Assembly (NCBI GenBank): GCA_964547525.1
Contig: CAZJOD010000009.1
Coordinates: 1 to 46,062 of the forward strand
Reading direction: 5' to 3'
From: CAZJOD01 sp964547525
Lineage (GTDB): Bacteria; Bacillota; Clostridia; JAAYHZ01
DNA length: 46,062 nucleotides
In this document: positions 24,378 through 33,399 of the stretch, one piece after another
Layout of the letters: the number at the start of each line of letters is the position of its first letter
Numbering within the stretch: position 1 is the first letter of the stretch
Notes under the pieces: generated by a model
Databases searched by the model: none
Told to the model about the DNA's origin: nothing
What the model saw: the letters and a program-made list of their open reading frames with translations, nothing else
Program-made: the position numbers and the translations under genes

Positions 24378-24893
24378 ATGATGAAAACTGATGTGCAAAA
24401 CAGTGCAATTGAACAGTTTATTATTTATTTGGTATGTATTGCCGTGGGAATAATGCTCTCTTTTTTGTTTGATATTTTTAGGATAAGAAGACAAACTTTT
24501 AAATCTAAAGATTTTTTAGTGCATTTTGAAGACATCCTGTTTTGGATTATTTGTATGTTAATTGTTCCGTCGGTGATTTACATTGTCAACTACGGTGAGA
24601 TACGTGGATACCTTATTATCGGAATTGTTACAGGAGTGTTGTTTTATATGCTATTTATCAGCAAATTGGTAATTAACTTATCAGTTCCGATAGTATTGTT
24701 TGTTAAAGGGATCATAACTAAACTTCTAAGGATTTTTCTAATACCGATAAAATTTGTTTTTTCCCTCATTGAAATAGCTGTTAATTTTATTCTGAAGCTA
24801 ATATCGATATACACGGGAAAAGCATATAGAAAAGTTGAATATGATCTTTTCAAGATGTTTAGGAAATTGAAAATAATAATCTTAAAGAAATAA
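24378..24893 (+). CDS. yabQ: Sporulation membrane protein YabQ
   Basis: A 171-residue membrane protein of the YabQ family, which in Bacillus lies in the membranes around the forespore and is required for cortex formation. The start region QFIIYLVCIAVGIMLSFLFD with DIFRIRRQ is typical, followed by hydrophobic segments at about 50-70, 75-98 and 95-125 and a basic C-terminal tail. Two adjacent ATG codons (24378, 24381) could start it. No strong ribosome binding site is visible, so it is probably coupled to yabP, 6 bp upstream. Confidence 0.9.
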   Translation: MMKTDVQNSAIEQFIIYLVCIAVGIMLSFLFDIFRIRRQTFKSKDFLVHFEDILFWIICMLIVPSVIYIVNYGEIRGYLIIGIVTGVLFYMLFISKLVINLSVPIVLFVKGIITKLLRIFLIPIKFVFSLIEIAVNFILKLISIYTGKAYRKVEYDLFKMFRKLKIIILKK

Positions 24894-25013
24894 AGTACTA
24901 CAAAAACTTATATGAAAAACAAGAATCGGTCGAAACCCTAGAGAATTCTGTTCCATGTCAATACATTGTTACGGGTTTAAAAATAAAAATTTTTTTTTTA
25001 TATATTTATACCG

Positions 25014-25062
25014 CATCCGGTATAACATATTAATGAAGGACCGGATAATGTATGTTTTTTTT
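25014..25062 (+). terminator. Candidate terminator after yabQ
   Basis: ATCCGGT pairs with ACCGGAT (25040-25046) across an 18-nt loop, and eight T follow after a short gap. The spacing between stem and T-run is longer than ideal. Confidence 0.4.
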
Positions 25063-25091
25063 ACTATATCAAATAGCTGTAAAAACAGCGG

Positions 25092-25120
25092 TTGACATAT
25101 TTATTATGAAGTTATACAAT
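25092..25120 (+). promoter_or_regulatory. Sigma-A-type promoter for divIC
   Basis: A consensus TTGACA (25092-25097), 17 bp spacer and TACAAT (25115-25120). It is the best promoter in the yabQ-divIC gap. Confidence 0.75.
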
Positions 25121-25252
25121 AGTTTTAACATTATTTATCGGCTTAAATTTTTAAAAATATATTGAATTTTGAATTTTCTTGTTTTCTATTTAATTATTTT
25201 TTATTGTTTAAGGTGTTAGAAACAGTATATCAAGGCGGTGTGACAGACGGGC

Positions 25253-25531
25253 ATGAAGAGAAAAATATGGAGCATATTATTTAAACTGTTTGTATTATGT
25301 TTTGTTTTTTATATAACATATGTCCTTACTGTCCAGCAACCGGTATTACAAGTTAAAAACAAAGAAATCGAAGAGCTTGATCGAAAAATTAAAGAAGCGG
25401 AAATTAAAAATTTAGACCTTAAAGAACAATTAATTTTAGTAGATAGCGACACTTATATAGAAAAAGAAGCACGAGATAAACTGGGATTAATAAAACCCGG
25501 TGAAAAAGTTTTTATCGATATTGATAATTAG
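25253..25531 (+). CDS. divIC: Septum formation initiator DivIC/FtsB family
   Basis: A 92-residue bitopic membrane protein of the divisome, which with FtsL and DivIB (FtsQ) helps activate septal wall synthesis. It has a short basic N-terminus, one membrane span (about 8-27, LFKLFVLCFVFYITYVLTV), a coiled coil (about 35-62, rich in Glu, Lys and Leu) and the conserved end YIEKEARDKLGLIKPGEKVF. Gene order after yabQ matches Bacillus. It has its own promoter. Confidence 0.94.
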   Translation: MKRKIWSILFKLFVLCFVFYITYVLTVQQPVLQVKNKEIEELDRKIKEAEIKNLDLKEQLILVDSDTYIEKEARDKLGLIKPGEKVFIDIDN

Positions 25532-25551
25532 TTTTTAAAATGGGAACATAT

Positions 25552-25812
25552 ATGAATATTACAGGTAAACTGTTAAAAAACAACAGAATTATAAATATTG
25601 AAATGGTAACTAATGATGACGATTCTTTAAACATGACTAAACAGCTTGAAGATTGTCTGTTAAATTTATGCAAATTATTTAATATACCTATACCAATATG
25701 GATGAGTAAAAATACTAAAGAATTTGTTCATTTCGGCAAGACTTTCTTTACCTCCGATCAATTTATAGAAAAAGTGAATTTTGATAAATTTGTAATAGAA
25801 TCGGACCGTTAA
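25552..25812 (+). CDS. Hypothetical protein
   Basis: I do not recognise this protein. The frame opens at 25540 but I prefer ATG 25552, which has a GGGA 6 nt upstream, giving 86 residues. It is soluble-looking, starts MNITGKLLKNNRI, and has Leu/Cys-rich CLLNLCKLFNIPIPIWMSKN followed by FVHFGKTFF, a pattern seen in small conserved clostridial proteins of unknown function. It follows divIC closely and may share its transcript. No catalytic motif is evident. Confidence 0.7.
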   Translation: MNITGKLLKNNRIINIEMVTNDDDSLNMTKQLEDCLLNLCKLFNIPIPIWMSKNTKEFVHFGKTFFTSDQFIEKVNFDKFVIESDR

Positions 25813-25854
25813 TAAAAAATACCGATATATTTATCGTTAATCAGCAAAGCATTT

Positions 25855-26712
25855 TTATTCTTTGGTAAATTTATTAAAGAACTTTTTGTATCGGTTCATG
25901 TCGAAATCTCCGGCAAATACACTTAATTTACTTATGTTTTCTCCTAAATTTCTAACAACCCCTAATGTCCTGGGTAATATTACATCAGCTGTCCTGTATT
26001 CTTGATCTTTAGGTGTTTTAATTTGTACATTGAGTATTTCGACGTAGCTTGCGGTATAATCTTTTAAAATACCGATTAATTTTGTTTTTGTTCCATTCAT
26101 GTTAAATTCACATAAAACCAAATTTCCTATATATTTTTCTAATAAAGCGTCATATGAGTTGGTTAAGGTTCCAACGAGTTCTTTTTCGACTTTGGACTTC
26201 TGTGCTTTTTGTGTTGTTAATACAGATCCGGGATTTGTAGATTCAAGTTGGCCGGATAACAGATTAATTATTTCTAAAAGCGAATCTTTTATAGTGCGAA
26301 AAAAATTACCGATTTTTCTTTTTGTTCTATAAAAAAGATTTGGATGGTATGCTCGGTTAATTTCTTTTTTTCTTTTTTCCTTGGCTTTGTCGCTTAAACA
26401 GTCGTGTCTTCTTAGCACTGCAGTTAATAAATTAAATTCCGGTTTGAAAAGTATATAGCTTGAATGATGAAGCTCAGGTCCCGTATATTCTTCAGGAAGA
26501 TCGTCAACCTTATGTATATCATATACAACTTCCACTCCGGTACTTTCAACAACGAATTTGCCGGTAATTTCCCTATTGTCTGACATTAATAAAGTGACTA
26601 CATCGTTTTGAAAGGATTTTAAGCAGCGATCTTTAGTCACACGTCTTATGTAAGCTATAATCAAGGTTGATAATACTATGGCTATTAATGTTATTAAAAG
26701 TGTATTTTGCAT
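25855..26712 (-). CDS. Hypothetical membrane-anchored protein
   Basis: I do not recognise the family. The 285-residue protein has one N-terminal membrane span (about 4-22, LLITLIAIVLSTLIIAYI) followed by a mostly soluble body. The middle is basic (KEKRKKE, RTKRKIG), and the C-terminal third (from about 180) is beta-rich, with LVCEFNMNGTKTKLIGILKDY and YVEILNVQI, which recalls a small barrel-like domain. An AGGAG site supports the ATG start. It stands alone on the minus strand between two plus-strand units. Confidence 0.75.
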   Translation of the reverse strand: MQNTLLITLIAIVLSTLIIAYIRRVTKDRCLKSFQNDVVTLLMSDNREITGKFVVESTGVEVVYDIHKVDDLPEEYTGPELHHSSYILFKPEFNLLTAVLRRHDCLSDKAKEKRKKEINRAYHPNLFYRTKRKIGNFFRTIKDSLLEIINLLSGQLESTNPGSVLTTQKAQKSKVEKELVGTLTNSYDALLEKYIGNLVLCEFNMNGTKTKLIGILKDYTASYVEILNVQIKTPKDQEYRTADVILPRTLGVVRNLGENISKLSVFAGDFDMNRYKKFFNKFTKE

Positions 26713-26827
26713 TATATGACTCCTTTTTATTTAATTATAACATAGAAAATCGTTCTTTTAACCATCTATTGTAAGTACTTATGATTTTTAACCTGTTTGT
26801 TATCTTCATTAATTGTACAATATTTAC

Positions 26828-26860
26828 TTGATTTTGACACTGTCATAAACTATAATGACA
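26828..26860 (+). promoter_or_regulatory. Promoter with overlapping operator-like repeats before thuA-like operon
   Basis: TTGATT (26828-26833), 17 bp, TATAAT (26851-26856). Around it lie TGACACTGTCA (a 5+1+5 palindrome, 26835-26845) and TGTCAT (26841-26846) with ATGACA (26855-26860), an inverted repeat that straddles the -10 box. A protein bound there would block the promoter. Confidence 0.6.
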
Positions 26861-26942
26861 CTTGAACCTGCAAATTGTTTATTAATGTTTCTTTATAACA
26901 AATAGGATGGACTTTGCCGTTTAAATTTGAGGGAGGTTTGCT

Positions 26943-27665
26943 ATGAGTATTAAAGTTTTGATCTGGAATGAAAATCAACATGAAAAGAAAAATGAAAAAG
27001 TAAGAGCGGTATATCCTGACGGGATCCATAATGCTATCGGAGATTACTTAAAGCTTCAAGGAGATATTATTGTCACAACAGCAACTTTGGATGATGAAGA
27101 ACAAGGGTTGAGCGCCGAGGTTTTAAATGATACCGATGTTTTAATATGGTGGGGGCATACGGCTCATAATCAAGTTAAAGATGAATATGTTGAAAGAGTG
27201 TATGAAAGAGTTATGAAAGGGATGGGTTTTATTGCTTTACACTCAGCCCATTATTCAAAACCTTTTAAAAGACTAATGGGTACGACGTGTTCTTTAAGAT
27301 GGAGAGAGCAAAATGAAAATGAGAGAATATGGGTAGTTGAACCTTCGCATCCTATAGCCCGGGGTTTAGAGGAATGTGTGGAACTTCAAGCTGATGAAAT
27401 GTACGGTGAAAGATTTGATATACCGGTACCCGACGAGCTTGTATTTATATCTTGGTTTAAAGGAGGAGAAGTATTCCGGAGCGGATGTTGTTTTCATAGA
27501 GGTTACGGAAAAATATTTTATTTTCAACCCGGTCATGAAACATATCCCATATATTATAATGAATCTATCAGGCTTATAATTGCTAACGCAGTAAGGTGGG
27601 CAACACCTATAATATACAGAAATTCACTGGAAGCTATGCATGTTAAGCCTAAAGAAAACATTTAA
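26943..27665 (+). CDS. ThuA-like domain protein
   Basis: A 240-residue protein of the ThuA-like family (class I glutamine amidotransferase-like fold), named after a trehalose utilisation gene and often found with sugar oxidoreductases. Typical elements are VLIWNENQHEK at the start, the DVLIWWGHTAHNQV strand-turn, FIALHSAHYSKPFKRLMGTT with a central His, and GKIFYFQPGHETYPIYYN near the end. The reaction is not established. Recent work on related enzymes links them to 3-keto-sugar chemistry. The ribosome binding site is GGGAGG. It leads a three-gene operon. Confidence 0.88.
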   Translation: MSIKVLIWNENQHEKKNEKVRAVYPDGIHNAIGDYLKLQGDIIVTTATLDDEEQGLSAEVLNDTDVLIWWGHTAHNQVKDEYVERVYERVMKGMGFIALHSAHYSKPFKRLMGTTCSLRWREQNENERIWVVEPSHPIARGLEECVELQADEMYGERFDIPVPDELVFISWFKGGEVFRSGCCFHRGYGKIFYFQPGHETYPIYYNESIRLIIANAVRWATPIIYRNSLEAMHVKPKENI

Positions 27666-27715
27666 ACGTTAACCTTTGTGTAGATAACATAAATTATTAT
27701 TTCGGAGGTGTCTTT

Positions 27716-28798
27716 ATGGATAAGAAACTTAGAGTAGGTATAATCGGATGTGGTGGCATTGCAAATGGAAAACATATGCCTTCATTAGCTAAAATCAACG
27801 AAGTTGAAATGGTGGCATTTTGCGATATTATCGAAGAGAAAGCAAAAACCGCATCTGATAAATATGGTAAAGGTGATACCGTTATTTGTACGGATTATAA
27901 GAAAATTGTGGAAGACCCGACTATTGACGTGGTTCATGTTTGTACTCCAAACAAGGAACACGCGGACATTACAATCGATTGTTTAAAGTCCGGTAAACAT
28001 GTTATGTGTGAAAAGCCCATGGCTAAGACTGCGGCGGATGCAAAAAGAATGTATGATGCTTATCTGAAATATAATAAGAAGCTTACTATCGGTTATCAAG
28101 GTCGTTATCGCGCAGAAAGTCAGTACCTTAAACAATTATGTCAAGCCGGTGAGTTAGGTGAGATATATTATGCAAAAGCACATGCCGTAAGACGACGTGC
28201 GGTACCCACATGGGGTGTGTTCCTAAATGAAGAAGAACAAGGAGGAGGTCCTCTTATCGATATTGGAACTCATGCTTTAGACCTTACGTTGTGGATGATG
28301 GATAACTATGAAGTAGCAAGTGTAATGGGAAGTTCATACAGAAAATTAGCCGATACCGAAAATGCCGCCAATGCATGGGGACCGTGGGATCCTAAATTAT
28401 TTACCGTTGAGGATTCGGCATTCGGGTTTATTAAGATGAAAAACGGAGCTACAGTATATTTAGAAGCAACTTGGGCTATTAATATGTTGGATGTTAAGGA
28501 ATCTCAAACTACATTATGCGGTACAAAAGCAGGGGCCGATATGGATGACGGATTGAGAATAAACGGTGAAAAACTCGGCAGAATGTACGTGACCAAACCT
28601 GATCTAAAATCCGGTGGAGTAGCTTTTTATGAGGGTAATACTAATAAAGACCCGTCGGTTTTCGAAGCACGTCAATGGATCGACAGTATCCTAAAAGATA
28701 CGGAACCTACTGTTTTACCGAAACAAGCTTTAGTAGTGTCACAAATACTGGAAGCTATCTATGAGTCCGGTAAGACCGGTAAACCTGTTAACTTTTAA
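27716..28798 (+). CDS. Gfo/Idh/MocA-family NAD(P)-dependent oxidoreductase
   Basis: A 360-residue sugar or inositol dehydrogenase-type protein. The N-terminal Rossmann fold starts with VGIIGCGGIANGKHMPSL and continues with VVHVCTPNKEH and the family signature CEKPMAKTAADAKRM (Lys about 100). The C-terminal beta-sheet domain has GGGPLIDIGTHALDLTLWMM with the catalytic His and Asp region. The substrate is unknown. It sits between ThuA-like and UroD-like genes, suggesting oxidation of a sugar or sugar derivative. The ribosome binding site is CGGAGG. Confidence 0.93.
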   Translation: MDKKLRVGIIGCGGIANGKHMPSLAKINEVEMVAFCDIIEEKAKTASDKYGKGDTVICTDYKKIVEDPTIDVVHVCTPNKEHADITIDCLKSGKHVMCEKPMAKTAADAKRMYDAYLKYNKKLTIGYQGRYRAESQYLKQLCQAGELGEIYYAKAHAVRRRAVPTWGVFLNEEEQGGGPLIDIGTHALDLTLWMMDNYEVASVMGSSYRKLADTENAANAWGPWDPKLFTVEDSAFGFIKMKNGATVYLEATWAINMLDVKESQTTLCGTKAGADMDDGLRINGEKLGRMYVTKPDLKSGGVAFYEGNTNKDPSVFEARQWIDSILKDTEPTVLPKQALVVSQILEAIYESGKTGKPVNF

Positions 28799-28830
28799 GA
28801 AAATATTTAACATCATTTTAAATGAAAATG

Positions 28831-28882
28831 ACGAGGGTTGGTATCCGTATTATTTATATTACATGGCGTTACTTACCCTCGT
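28831..28882 (+). other. Stem-loop between Gfo/Idh and UroD-like genes
   Basis: ACGAGGGT (28831-28838) and ACCCTCGT (28875-28882) are perfect complements, with partly paired flanks. No T-run follows directly, so it may protect or process the mRNA within the operon rather than end it. Confidence 0.45.
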
Positions 28883-28953
28883 TATTAAAAATTCTATTTT
28901 TGCTATTCACTAAAAACTCTTTTTTAATCATAAATAGAAAACGAGGAGAAATT

Positions 28954-30021
28954 ATGCTTGAATTGGCTACCAACGAAAGATTAAAGCTTATGTTTTCCCA
29001 TAAAGAGGCGGACAGAATTCCCGTTACAGACACGTTCTGGGGAGCGACTATAAGTAGATGGCACTCGGAAGGACTACCGGAAAAAGTAGGTGTTGAAGAA
29101 TTCTTCGGACTTGATAAGATTGCGGGAATAGGTGTTGACATATCTCCCCGATATCCCCAAAAAGTGTTGGAAGAAACAGAGGATTATATAATCTATACCA
29201 CAAAATGGGGAGCGACACAAAGAGAATGGAAAAAGCAGGCGTCTACACCGGAATTTTTAGATTTTACTGTTAAGACATATGAAGATTGGCTAAAGGCCAA
29301 GGAACGAATGTCGGTAGGAGAAGGTAGAATCAATTGGGATTACTTAAAGAAGAATTATTCAAGATGGAAAAAAGAGGGGTATTGGGTTCAAGCCGGTTTG
29401 TGGTTTGGATTCGATGTAACTCATTCATGGTTTACAGGAACCGAAAGATTATTGATAGCTATGATTGAACAACCGGAATGGTGTTCCGATATGTTCAATA
29501 CTTTTCTGGATATTAATTTAAAATTAATGGATGAGATTTGGGCGGCAGGATATGAATTTGACGGTATACGTTGGCCTGATGATATGGGTTTCAAGCATAG
29601 TCAATTTTTCTCTCCCGATATTTATAGAGAACTGTTAAAACCTGTACATAAAAGAGCGGTTGAATGGGCTCATCAAAAAGGAATTAAAGCTCTTTTGCAT
29701 TCATGTGGAAACATATTACCTTTAATACCGGAATTTATTGATTTCGGTCTGGACGGATTAAACCCCTTGGAGGTTAAGGCGGGTATGGATCCGTTTTTTT
29801 TAAAGGATACATACGGAGACAAACTATTGTTACACGGAGGAATAGATATATTACTATGGGACGATGCAGAAAAAGTAAAGGCTGAAATGGAAAGAACCTT
29901 ACCAAAAATGATGAAAGACGGCGGATACATATTCTCTTCGGACCATTCTGTTCCCTCTTCAATAAGCTTAAATGATTATAAGGAAATTGTAAGATTGGCT
30001 AAAAAGCTGGGAACTTATTAA
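28954..30021 (+). CDS. Uroporphyrinogen decarboxylase-family protein
   Basis: A 355-residue TIM-barrel protein of the URO-D superfamily. Members include true uroporphyrinogen decarboxylase and many methyltransferase-like or unknown enzymes. I see RLKLMFSHKEADRIPV near the start, a DGIRWPDDMGFKHSQF segment, LLHSCGNILPLIPEFID, GLDGLNPLEVKAGMD and LHGGIDI, all typical. The N-terminal FARPRQAGR signature of heme-pathway HemE is absent, and no heme genes are near, so it is probably not HemE. Start ATG 28954 has GAGGAGA upstream; the open frame back to 28822 is mostly the stem-loop spacer. Confidence 0.87.
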   Translation: MLELATNERLKLMFSHKEADRIPVTDTFWGATISRWHSEGLPEKVGVEEFFGLDKIAGIGVDISPRYPQKVLEETEDYIIYTTKWGATQREWKKQASTPEFLDFTVKTYEDWLKAKERMSVGEGRINWDYLKKNYSRWKKEGYWVQAGLWFGFDVTHSWFTGTERLLIAMIEQPEWCSDMFNTFLDINLKLMDEIWAAGYEFDGIRWPDDMGFKHSQFFSPDIYRELLKPVHKRAVEWAHQKGIKALLHSCGNILPLIPEFIDFGLDGLNPLEVKAGMDPFFLKDTYGDKLLLHGGIDILLWDDAEKVKAEMERTLPKMMKDGGYIFSSDHSVPSSISLNDYKEIVRLAKKLGTY

Positions 30022-30051
30022 TTAAAAAAGAAAAAAATATTATTTAAACAC

Positions 30052-30087
30052 CGTTTCACAGCAAGTGAGTTAATTGCAGTGAGAACA
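30052..30087 (+). repeat. 35-nt palindromic repeat, copy 6
   Basis: CGTTTCACAGCAAGTGAGTT followed by AATTGCAGTGAGAACA forms an imperfect hairpin matching copies 1, 2 and 5. It lies between the UroD-like gene and the ABC operon. The rest of the gap to 30289 shows no gene. Confidence 0.7.
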
Positions 30088-30289
30088 CTGAAACTAATTT
30101 TTGAATATAATTGCAACGGGGTCCGGGTGACGGTCTTTATCCATGATTACCAACCTTTACAGGGATAATTATTCACAGATTATTCATACTTTATTAAAAG
30201 TATTATCGGATAATTGATATGGTCCCGCTTGCTCAATTCTTGCTTTAAATTGAATTGAAATATATGTAGTATGAGAGGGGGAAACTTAC

Positions 30290-31237
30290 TTGATAGAAAT
30301 AAAAAAATTAACTAAGAAATACGGTCAAATTGAAGCTGTAAAAAACATCAGTTTTACTGTAAAAGAGGGAGAGATCCTCGGATTTCTCGGACCGAACGGT
30401 GCAGGAAAATCTACAACTATGAATATAATAACCGGATACATCCCTGCCACTGAAGGTAATGTTAAGGTTGCCGGATTTGATATATTGGAAGAGCCGGAAG
30501 AAGTTAAAAAACGAATTGGATTTTTACCGGAACAACCACCTGTATTCAAAGATATGACAGTTAATGAGTACTTAAATTTTGTCGCCGATTTAAAATTTGT
30601 TCCTAAGAATAATAGAAAAGGACAATTGGATGACATTATGGACTTATGCGGTATTACCGATCACAAGAACAGATTAATAAATAATTTGTCAAAAGGATAT
30701 AAGCAAAGAGTAGGTTTGTCGCAAGCGCTGATCGGGAATCCTGATGTATTAATTCTGGACGAGCCTACTGTAGGATTAGACCCCAAACAGATTATTGAGA
30801 TCAGAAAATTGATTAAATCATTGGGTAAAAAGCATACCATTATTTTAAGTTCTCATATTTTACCCGAAGTAAGCGCGGTTTGTGAGCGTGTAGTAATAAT
30901 TAACAAAGGTGAAATAGCTGCGGTCGACACGCCGGAGAACCTGTCTAAAGGTTTAAACAGAGCTTCCCGTTTAACCGCCACAATTGCAGGACCACAAAAA
31001 CAGGTTTTAAAGATAATCCAGGACATTTACGGAGTAAAATACTGCGAACCGTTGGATAATCGAGAAAAGGACACAGGCACCTTTATTATTGAATCCGACA
31101 AAGAAATAGACATAAGAAGGCCGTTGTTCTTTGCCATGGCTAAAGCCGGATTTCCAATTATTGAACTGAAATCAATGGATATGACCTTGGAGGATATATT
31201 CTTAAAGGTTACAACAACGGAAGTGGAGGTAAATTAA
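30290..31237 (+). CDS. ABC transporter ATP-binding protein (GldA-like)
   Basis: The motor subunit of an ABC-2-type exporter. The 315 residues include Walker A GPNGAGKST (34-42), the signature LSKGYKQRVGLSQALI and Walker B VLILDEPTVGLDP, plus a C-terminal extension of about 80 residues usual for this subfamily. The start is TTG at 30290 after GAGAGGGGG. The permease gene follows 1 bp later, then two auxiliary proteins. Such four-gene sets (GldA, GldF, GldG, DUF4340) occur widely outside gliding bacteria; the cargo is unknown. Confidence 0.94.
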   Translation: MIEIKKLTKKYGQIEAVKNISFTVKEGEILGFLGPNGAGKSTTMNIITGYIPATEGNVKVAGFDILEEPEEVKKRIGFLPEQPPVFKDMTVNEYLNFVADLKFVPKNNRKGQLDDIMDLCGITDHKNRLINNLSKGYKQRVGLSQALIGNPDVLILDEPTVGLDPKQIIEIRKLIKSLGKKHTIILSSHILPEVSAVCERVVIINKGEIAAVDTPENLSKGLNRASRLTATIAGPQKQVLKIIQDIYGVKYCEPLDNREKDTGTFIIESDKEIDIRRPLFFAMAKAGFPIIELKSMDMTLEDIFLKVTTTEVEVN

Positions 31238-31238
31238 T

Positions 31239-31943
31239 ATGTGGGCTGTTTTTAAGAAAGAATTTTATTCTTATTTCCATTCTCCTATAGCATATGTACT
31301 TATTGGACTATTTGTATTGCTCACTTCGATATTCTTTTATCCGTATGTACTTTCACTATATGGAGACTTTACACCGGTACTCAGTACAATGGGTTTCATA
31401 TTACTTTTTATTGTACCCATATTGACCATGAGGATTTTAGCCGAAGACAGAAAAAACGGGACCGAAGTTTTACTACTGACATCCCCAACCGGTTTAGGTA
31501 AAATTGTAACTGGAAAATTTTTAGCGGCATACAGCGTCTTTTTAATCATGACGGTGGTGACATTGGTATTCCCGATAATTATGGCTATTTACGGTGGTCC
31601 TTTTTCGCCTCAGCTTGTAGGTGCTTACGCAGGATTTTTATTGTTAGGTGCTTCTTTAATTTCATTTGGGGTATTTGCATCCTCTTTGACTGAAAATCAA
31701 ATAATTGCGGCGGTTATCGGTTTTGCCGGTCTTTTGATTATGTGGCTTGCCGATTCTATCGCTCCTATAGCCGGTGGTTTTTTAGGTAAAGTTCTAGGGT
31801 GGGTATCCTTATTGACCAGATACAATGATTTCTACAACGGTATATTGGGATTAGGACCAATTGTATATTATATATCATTTACAGCGGTCTTTTTATTCTT
31901 AACCGTAAGAGTCATTGAAAGAAGACGTTGGAGTCAGGGGTGA
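31239..31943 (+). CDS. ABC-2-type permease (GldF-like)
   Basis: A 234-residue integral membrane protein with about six hydrophobic spans (about 18-40, 48-68, 98-125, 130-160, 165-190, 205-225). It starts WAVFKKEFYSYFHSPIAYV, a pattern usual for the Gld/CcmB-like permeases, and has the cytosolic RILAEDRKNGTEVLLLTSPT that contacts the ATPase. It should form the channel with the GldA-like ATPase. The stop codon is followed within 4 bp by the start of the next gene. Confidence 0.92.
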   Translation: MWAVFKKEFYSYFHSPIAYVLIGLFVLLTSIFFYPYVLSLYGDFTPVLSTMGFILLFIVPILTMRILAEDRKNGTEVLLLTSPTGLGKIVTGKFLAAYSVFLIMTVVTLVFPIIMAIYGGPFSPQLVGAYAGFLLLGASLISFGVFASSLTENQIIAAVIGFAGLLIMWLADSIAPIAGGFLGKVLGWVSLLTRYNDFYNGILGLGPIVYYISFTAVFLFLTVRVIERRRWSQG

Positions 31944-31947
31944 TAAT

Positions 31948-33399
31948 ATGGCAAAAAATAACATAAAATCATGGATGAAAAAAACAAATTTCAAATACGG
32001 AACAAATGCCACCATATTGATAATCGCTGTAGTTACCGTTGCGATTTTACTTAATGTGTTGGTAGACAGCTTTGGAGTTAAAGCGGATTTAACACCAAAT
32101 AAGCTTTATTCTATTGATAAAAAAACAATTGATATTTTGACCGCGTTAGATAAAGATGTAGAGATATACGGTTTATTCGATGAAGTTACTTTCAAACAGA
32201 ACGACAGAGACAAATCAATATTGGAGTTGTTGGAAAAGTATACTAAATACGGACATGTAACATTAAATTATATAGATCCCGAAAGAGATCCTTCTCTTAT
32301 AAAAACATTAGATCCGAATAACCAATTGGAGCTGGCTGCCAACGATTTTGTCGTGAAGTCCGGATCAAAAACCAAGAAGGTTGCATATAAATCATTATTT
32401 AACACGGAGTTTAACTACAATACTTTTCAAACGGTTATAACCGGTTCGGCGGCGGAAGAGAAATTTACAGGAGCGATTAGATTTGTTACGGCTGATGTGA
32501 CTCCGTATGTGTATTTCTTGACAGGGCATGGTGAATATGAGTTGAACAGTGATTTTACATTGGTAAAACAAACATTGGAGAATAATAATTATTTGACGGG
32601 TTCATTGAACTTAATTACCGAAGGCGCTATTCCCGCAGCCACTGAGATTTTAGTAATCGCATCTCCGAAAAGAGATATCTCGGAAGATGAGCGTTTACTG
32701 ATTGAAGAATTTGTTCTTAACGGAGGAAATTTGATGTTGATGGTGGATGCTTTAAGTGATGACCCGGAAATGCCTCAAATTCAAAGATTGCTGCAAAACT
32801 ATAATTTAGCTTTGAATTATGATCAGGTTAAAGAAAATGATTCGGCCAGACATCTACCCGGTAATCAGTTCACTTTGATTCCTGTAGTTGCGGATAACAC
32901 TATCAACTCCGCCTTGAATCCTTCAAGATTTACAATGTTGTTACCTCGTTCAAGAAGTATTGAAATTTTGAAAAATGAAAAAGAATTTATGACAATAATA
33001 TCTCTTTTGTATACCGGCAATAAGGCTACGGGAGAACCTATTACTGCAGGTAATAAAGAAAACATGGGGCCTTTGAATCTTGCGGTTGCAGTAGATTATA
33101 AAGGTGGTTACAAACCTGCAAAAGTGGTTGTTATGGGTAATGCCAACTACATTAGGGATGATTATGTTTACCAGTATCAGCAGTATTCCATAAACGCATT
33201 TTATTTCTTCCTGAATACAGTGTTCTGGATGAGGAATGAAGCTGATACTATATACATCAGACCCAAAAATTATGAAATGCCATCATTGACGTTAACACAA
33301 CAACAAGCCAAATCAATAGGTATTGTTGCAATGGTGGGAATGCCTTTGGTTATTTTAGCGTTAGGGTTTGTGATGTTCCTTAGGAGGCGTCATTTATGA
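31948..33399 (+). CDS. GldG-like ABC transporter auxiliary protein
   Basis: A 483-residue membrane-anchored extracytoplasmic protein of the type named GldG, with the ABC-type uncharacterised auxiliary domain. A membrane span lies near the N-terminus (about 22-42, TILIIAVVTVAILLNVLV) and another at the C-terminus (about 455-475) before RRRHL. Between them, FLTGHGEYELNSDF and ILVIASPKRDISEDERLLIEEF are typical. I start at ATG 31948, preceded by AGGGGTGA; the in-frame start at 31915 overlaps the permease. The next gene starts in the ATGA overlap at 33396. Confidence 0.9.
   Translation: MAKNNIKSWMKKTNFKYGTNATILIIAVVTVAILLNVLVDSFGVKADLTPNKLYSIDKKTIDILTALDKDVEIYGLFDEVTFKQNDRDKSILELLEKYTKYGHVTLNYIDPERDPSLIKTLDPNNQLELAANDFVVKSGSKTKKVAYKSLFNTEFNYNTFQTVITGSAAEEKFTGAIRFVTADVTPYVYFLTGHGEYELNSDFTLVKQTLENNNYLTGSLNLITEGAIPAATEILVIASPKRDISEDERLLIEEFVLNGGNLMLMVDALSDDPEMPQIQRLLQNYNLALNYDQVKENDSARHLPGNQFTLIPVVADNTINSALNPSRFTMLLPRSRSIEILKNEKEFMTIISLLYTGNKATGEPITAGNKENMGPLNLAVAVDYKGGYKPAKVVVMGNANYIRDDYVYQYQQYSINAFYFFLNTVFWMRNEADTIYIRPKNYEMPSLTLTQQQAKSIGIVAMVGMPLVILALGFVMFLRRRHL

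Larger units (their letters stand above)
24894..25252. other. Intergenic region between yabQ and divIC
   Basis: About 360 bp, strongly AT-rich. It holds a weak candidate terminator (25014-25062), the divIC promoter (25092-25120) and a leader of roughly 125 nt. I see no gene. The presence of a promoter separates divIC from the yabPQ transcript, which fits their different timing (vegetative versus sporulation). Confidence 0.6.

Noticed and set aside
28822..28953. N-terminal extension of the UroD-like protein
   Set aside because: The extra 44 residues come from an AT-rich spacer with a stem-loop; ATG 28954 has the ribosome binding site and matches the family start.
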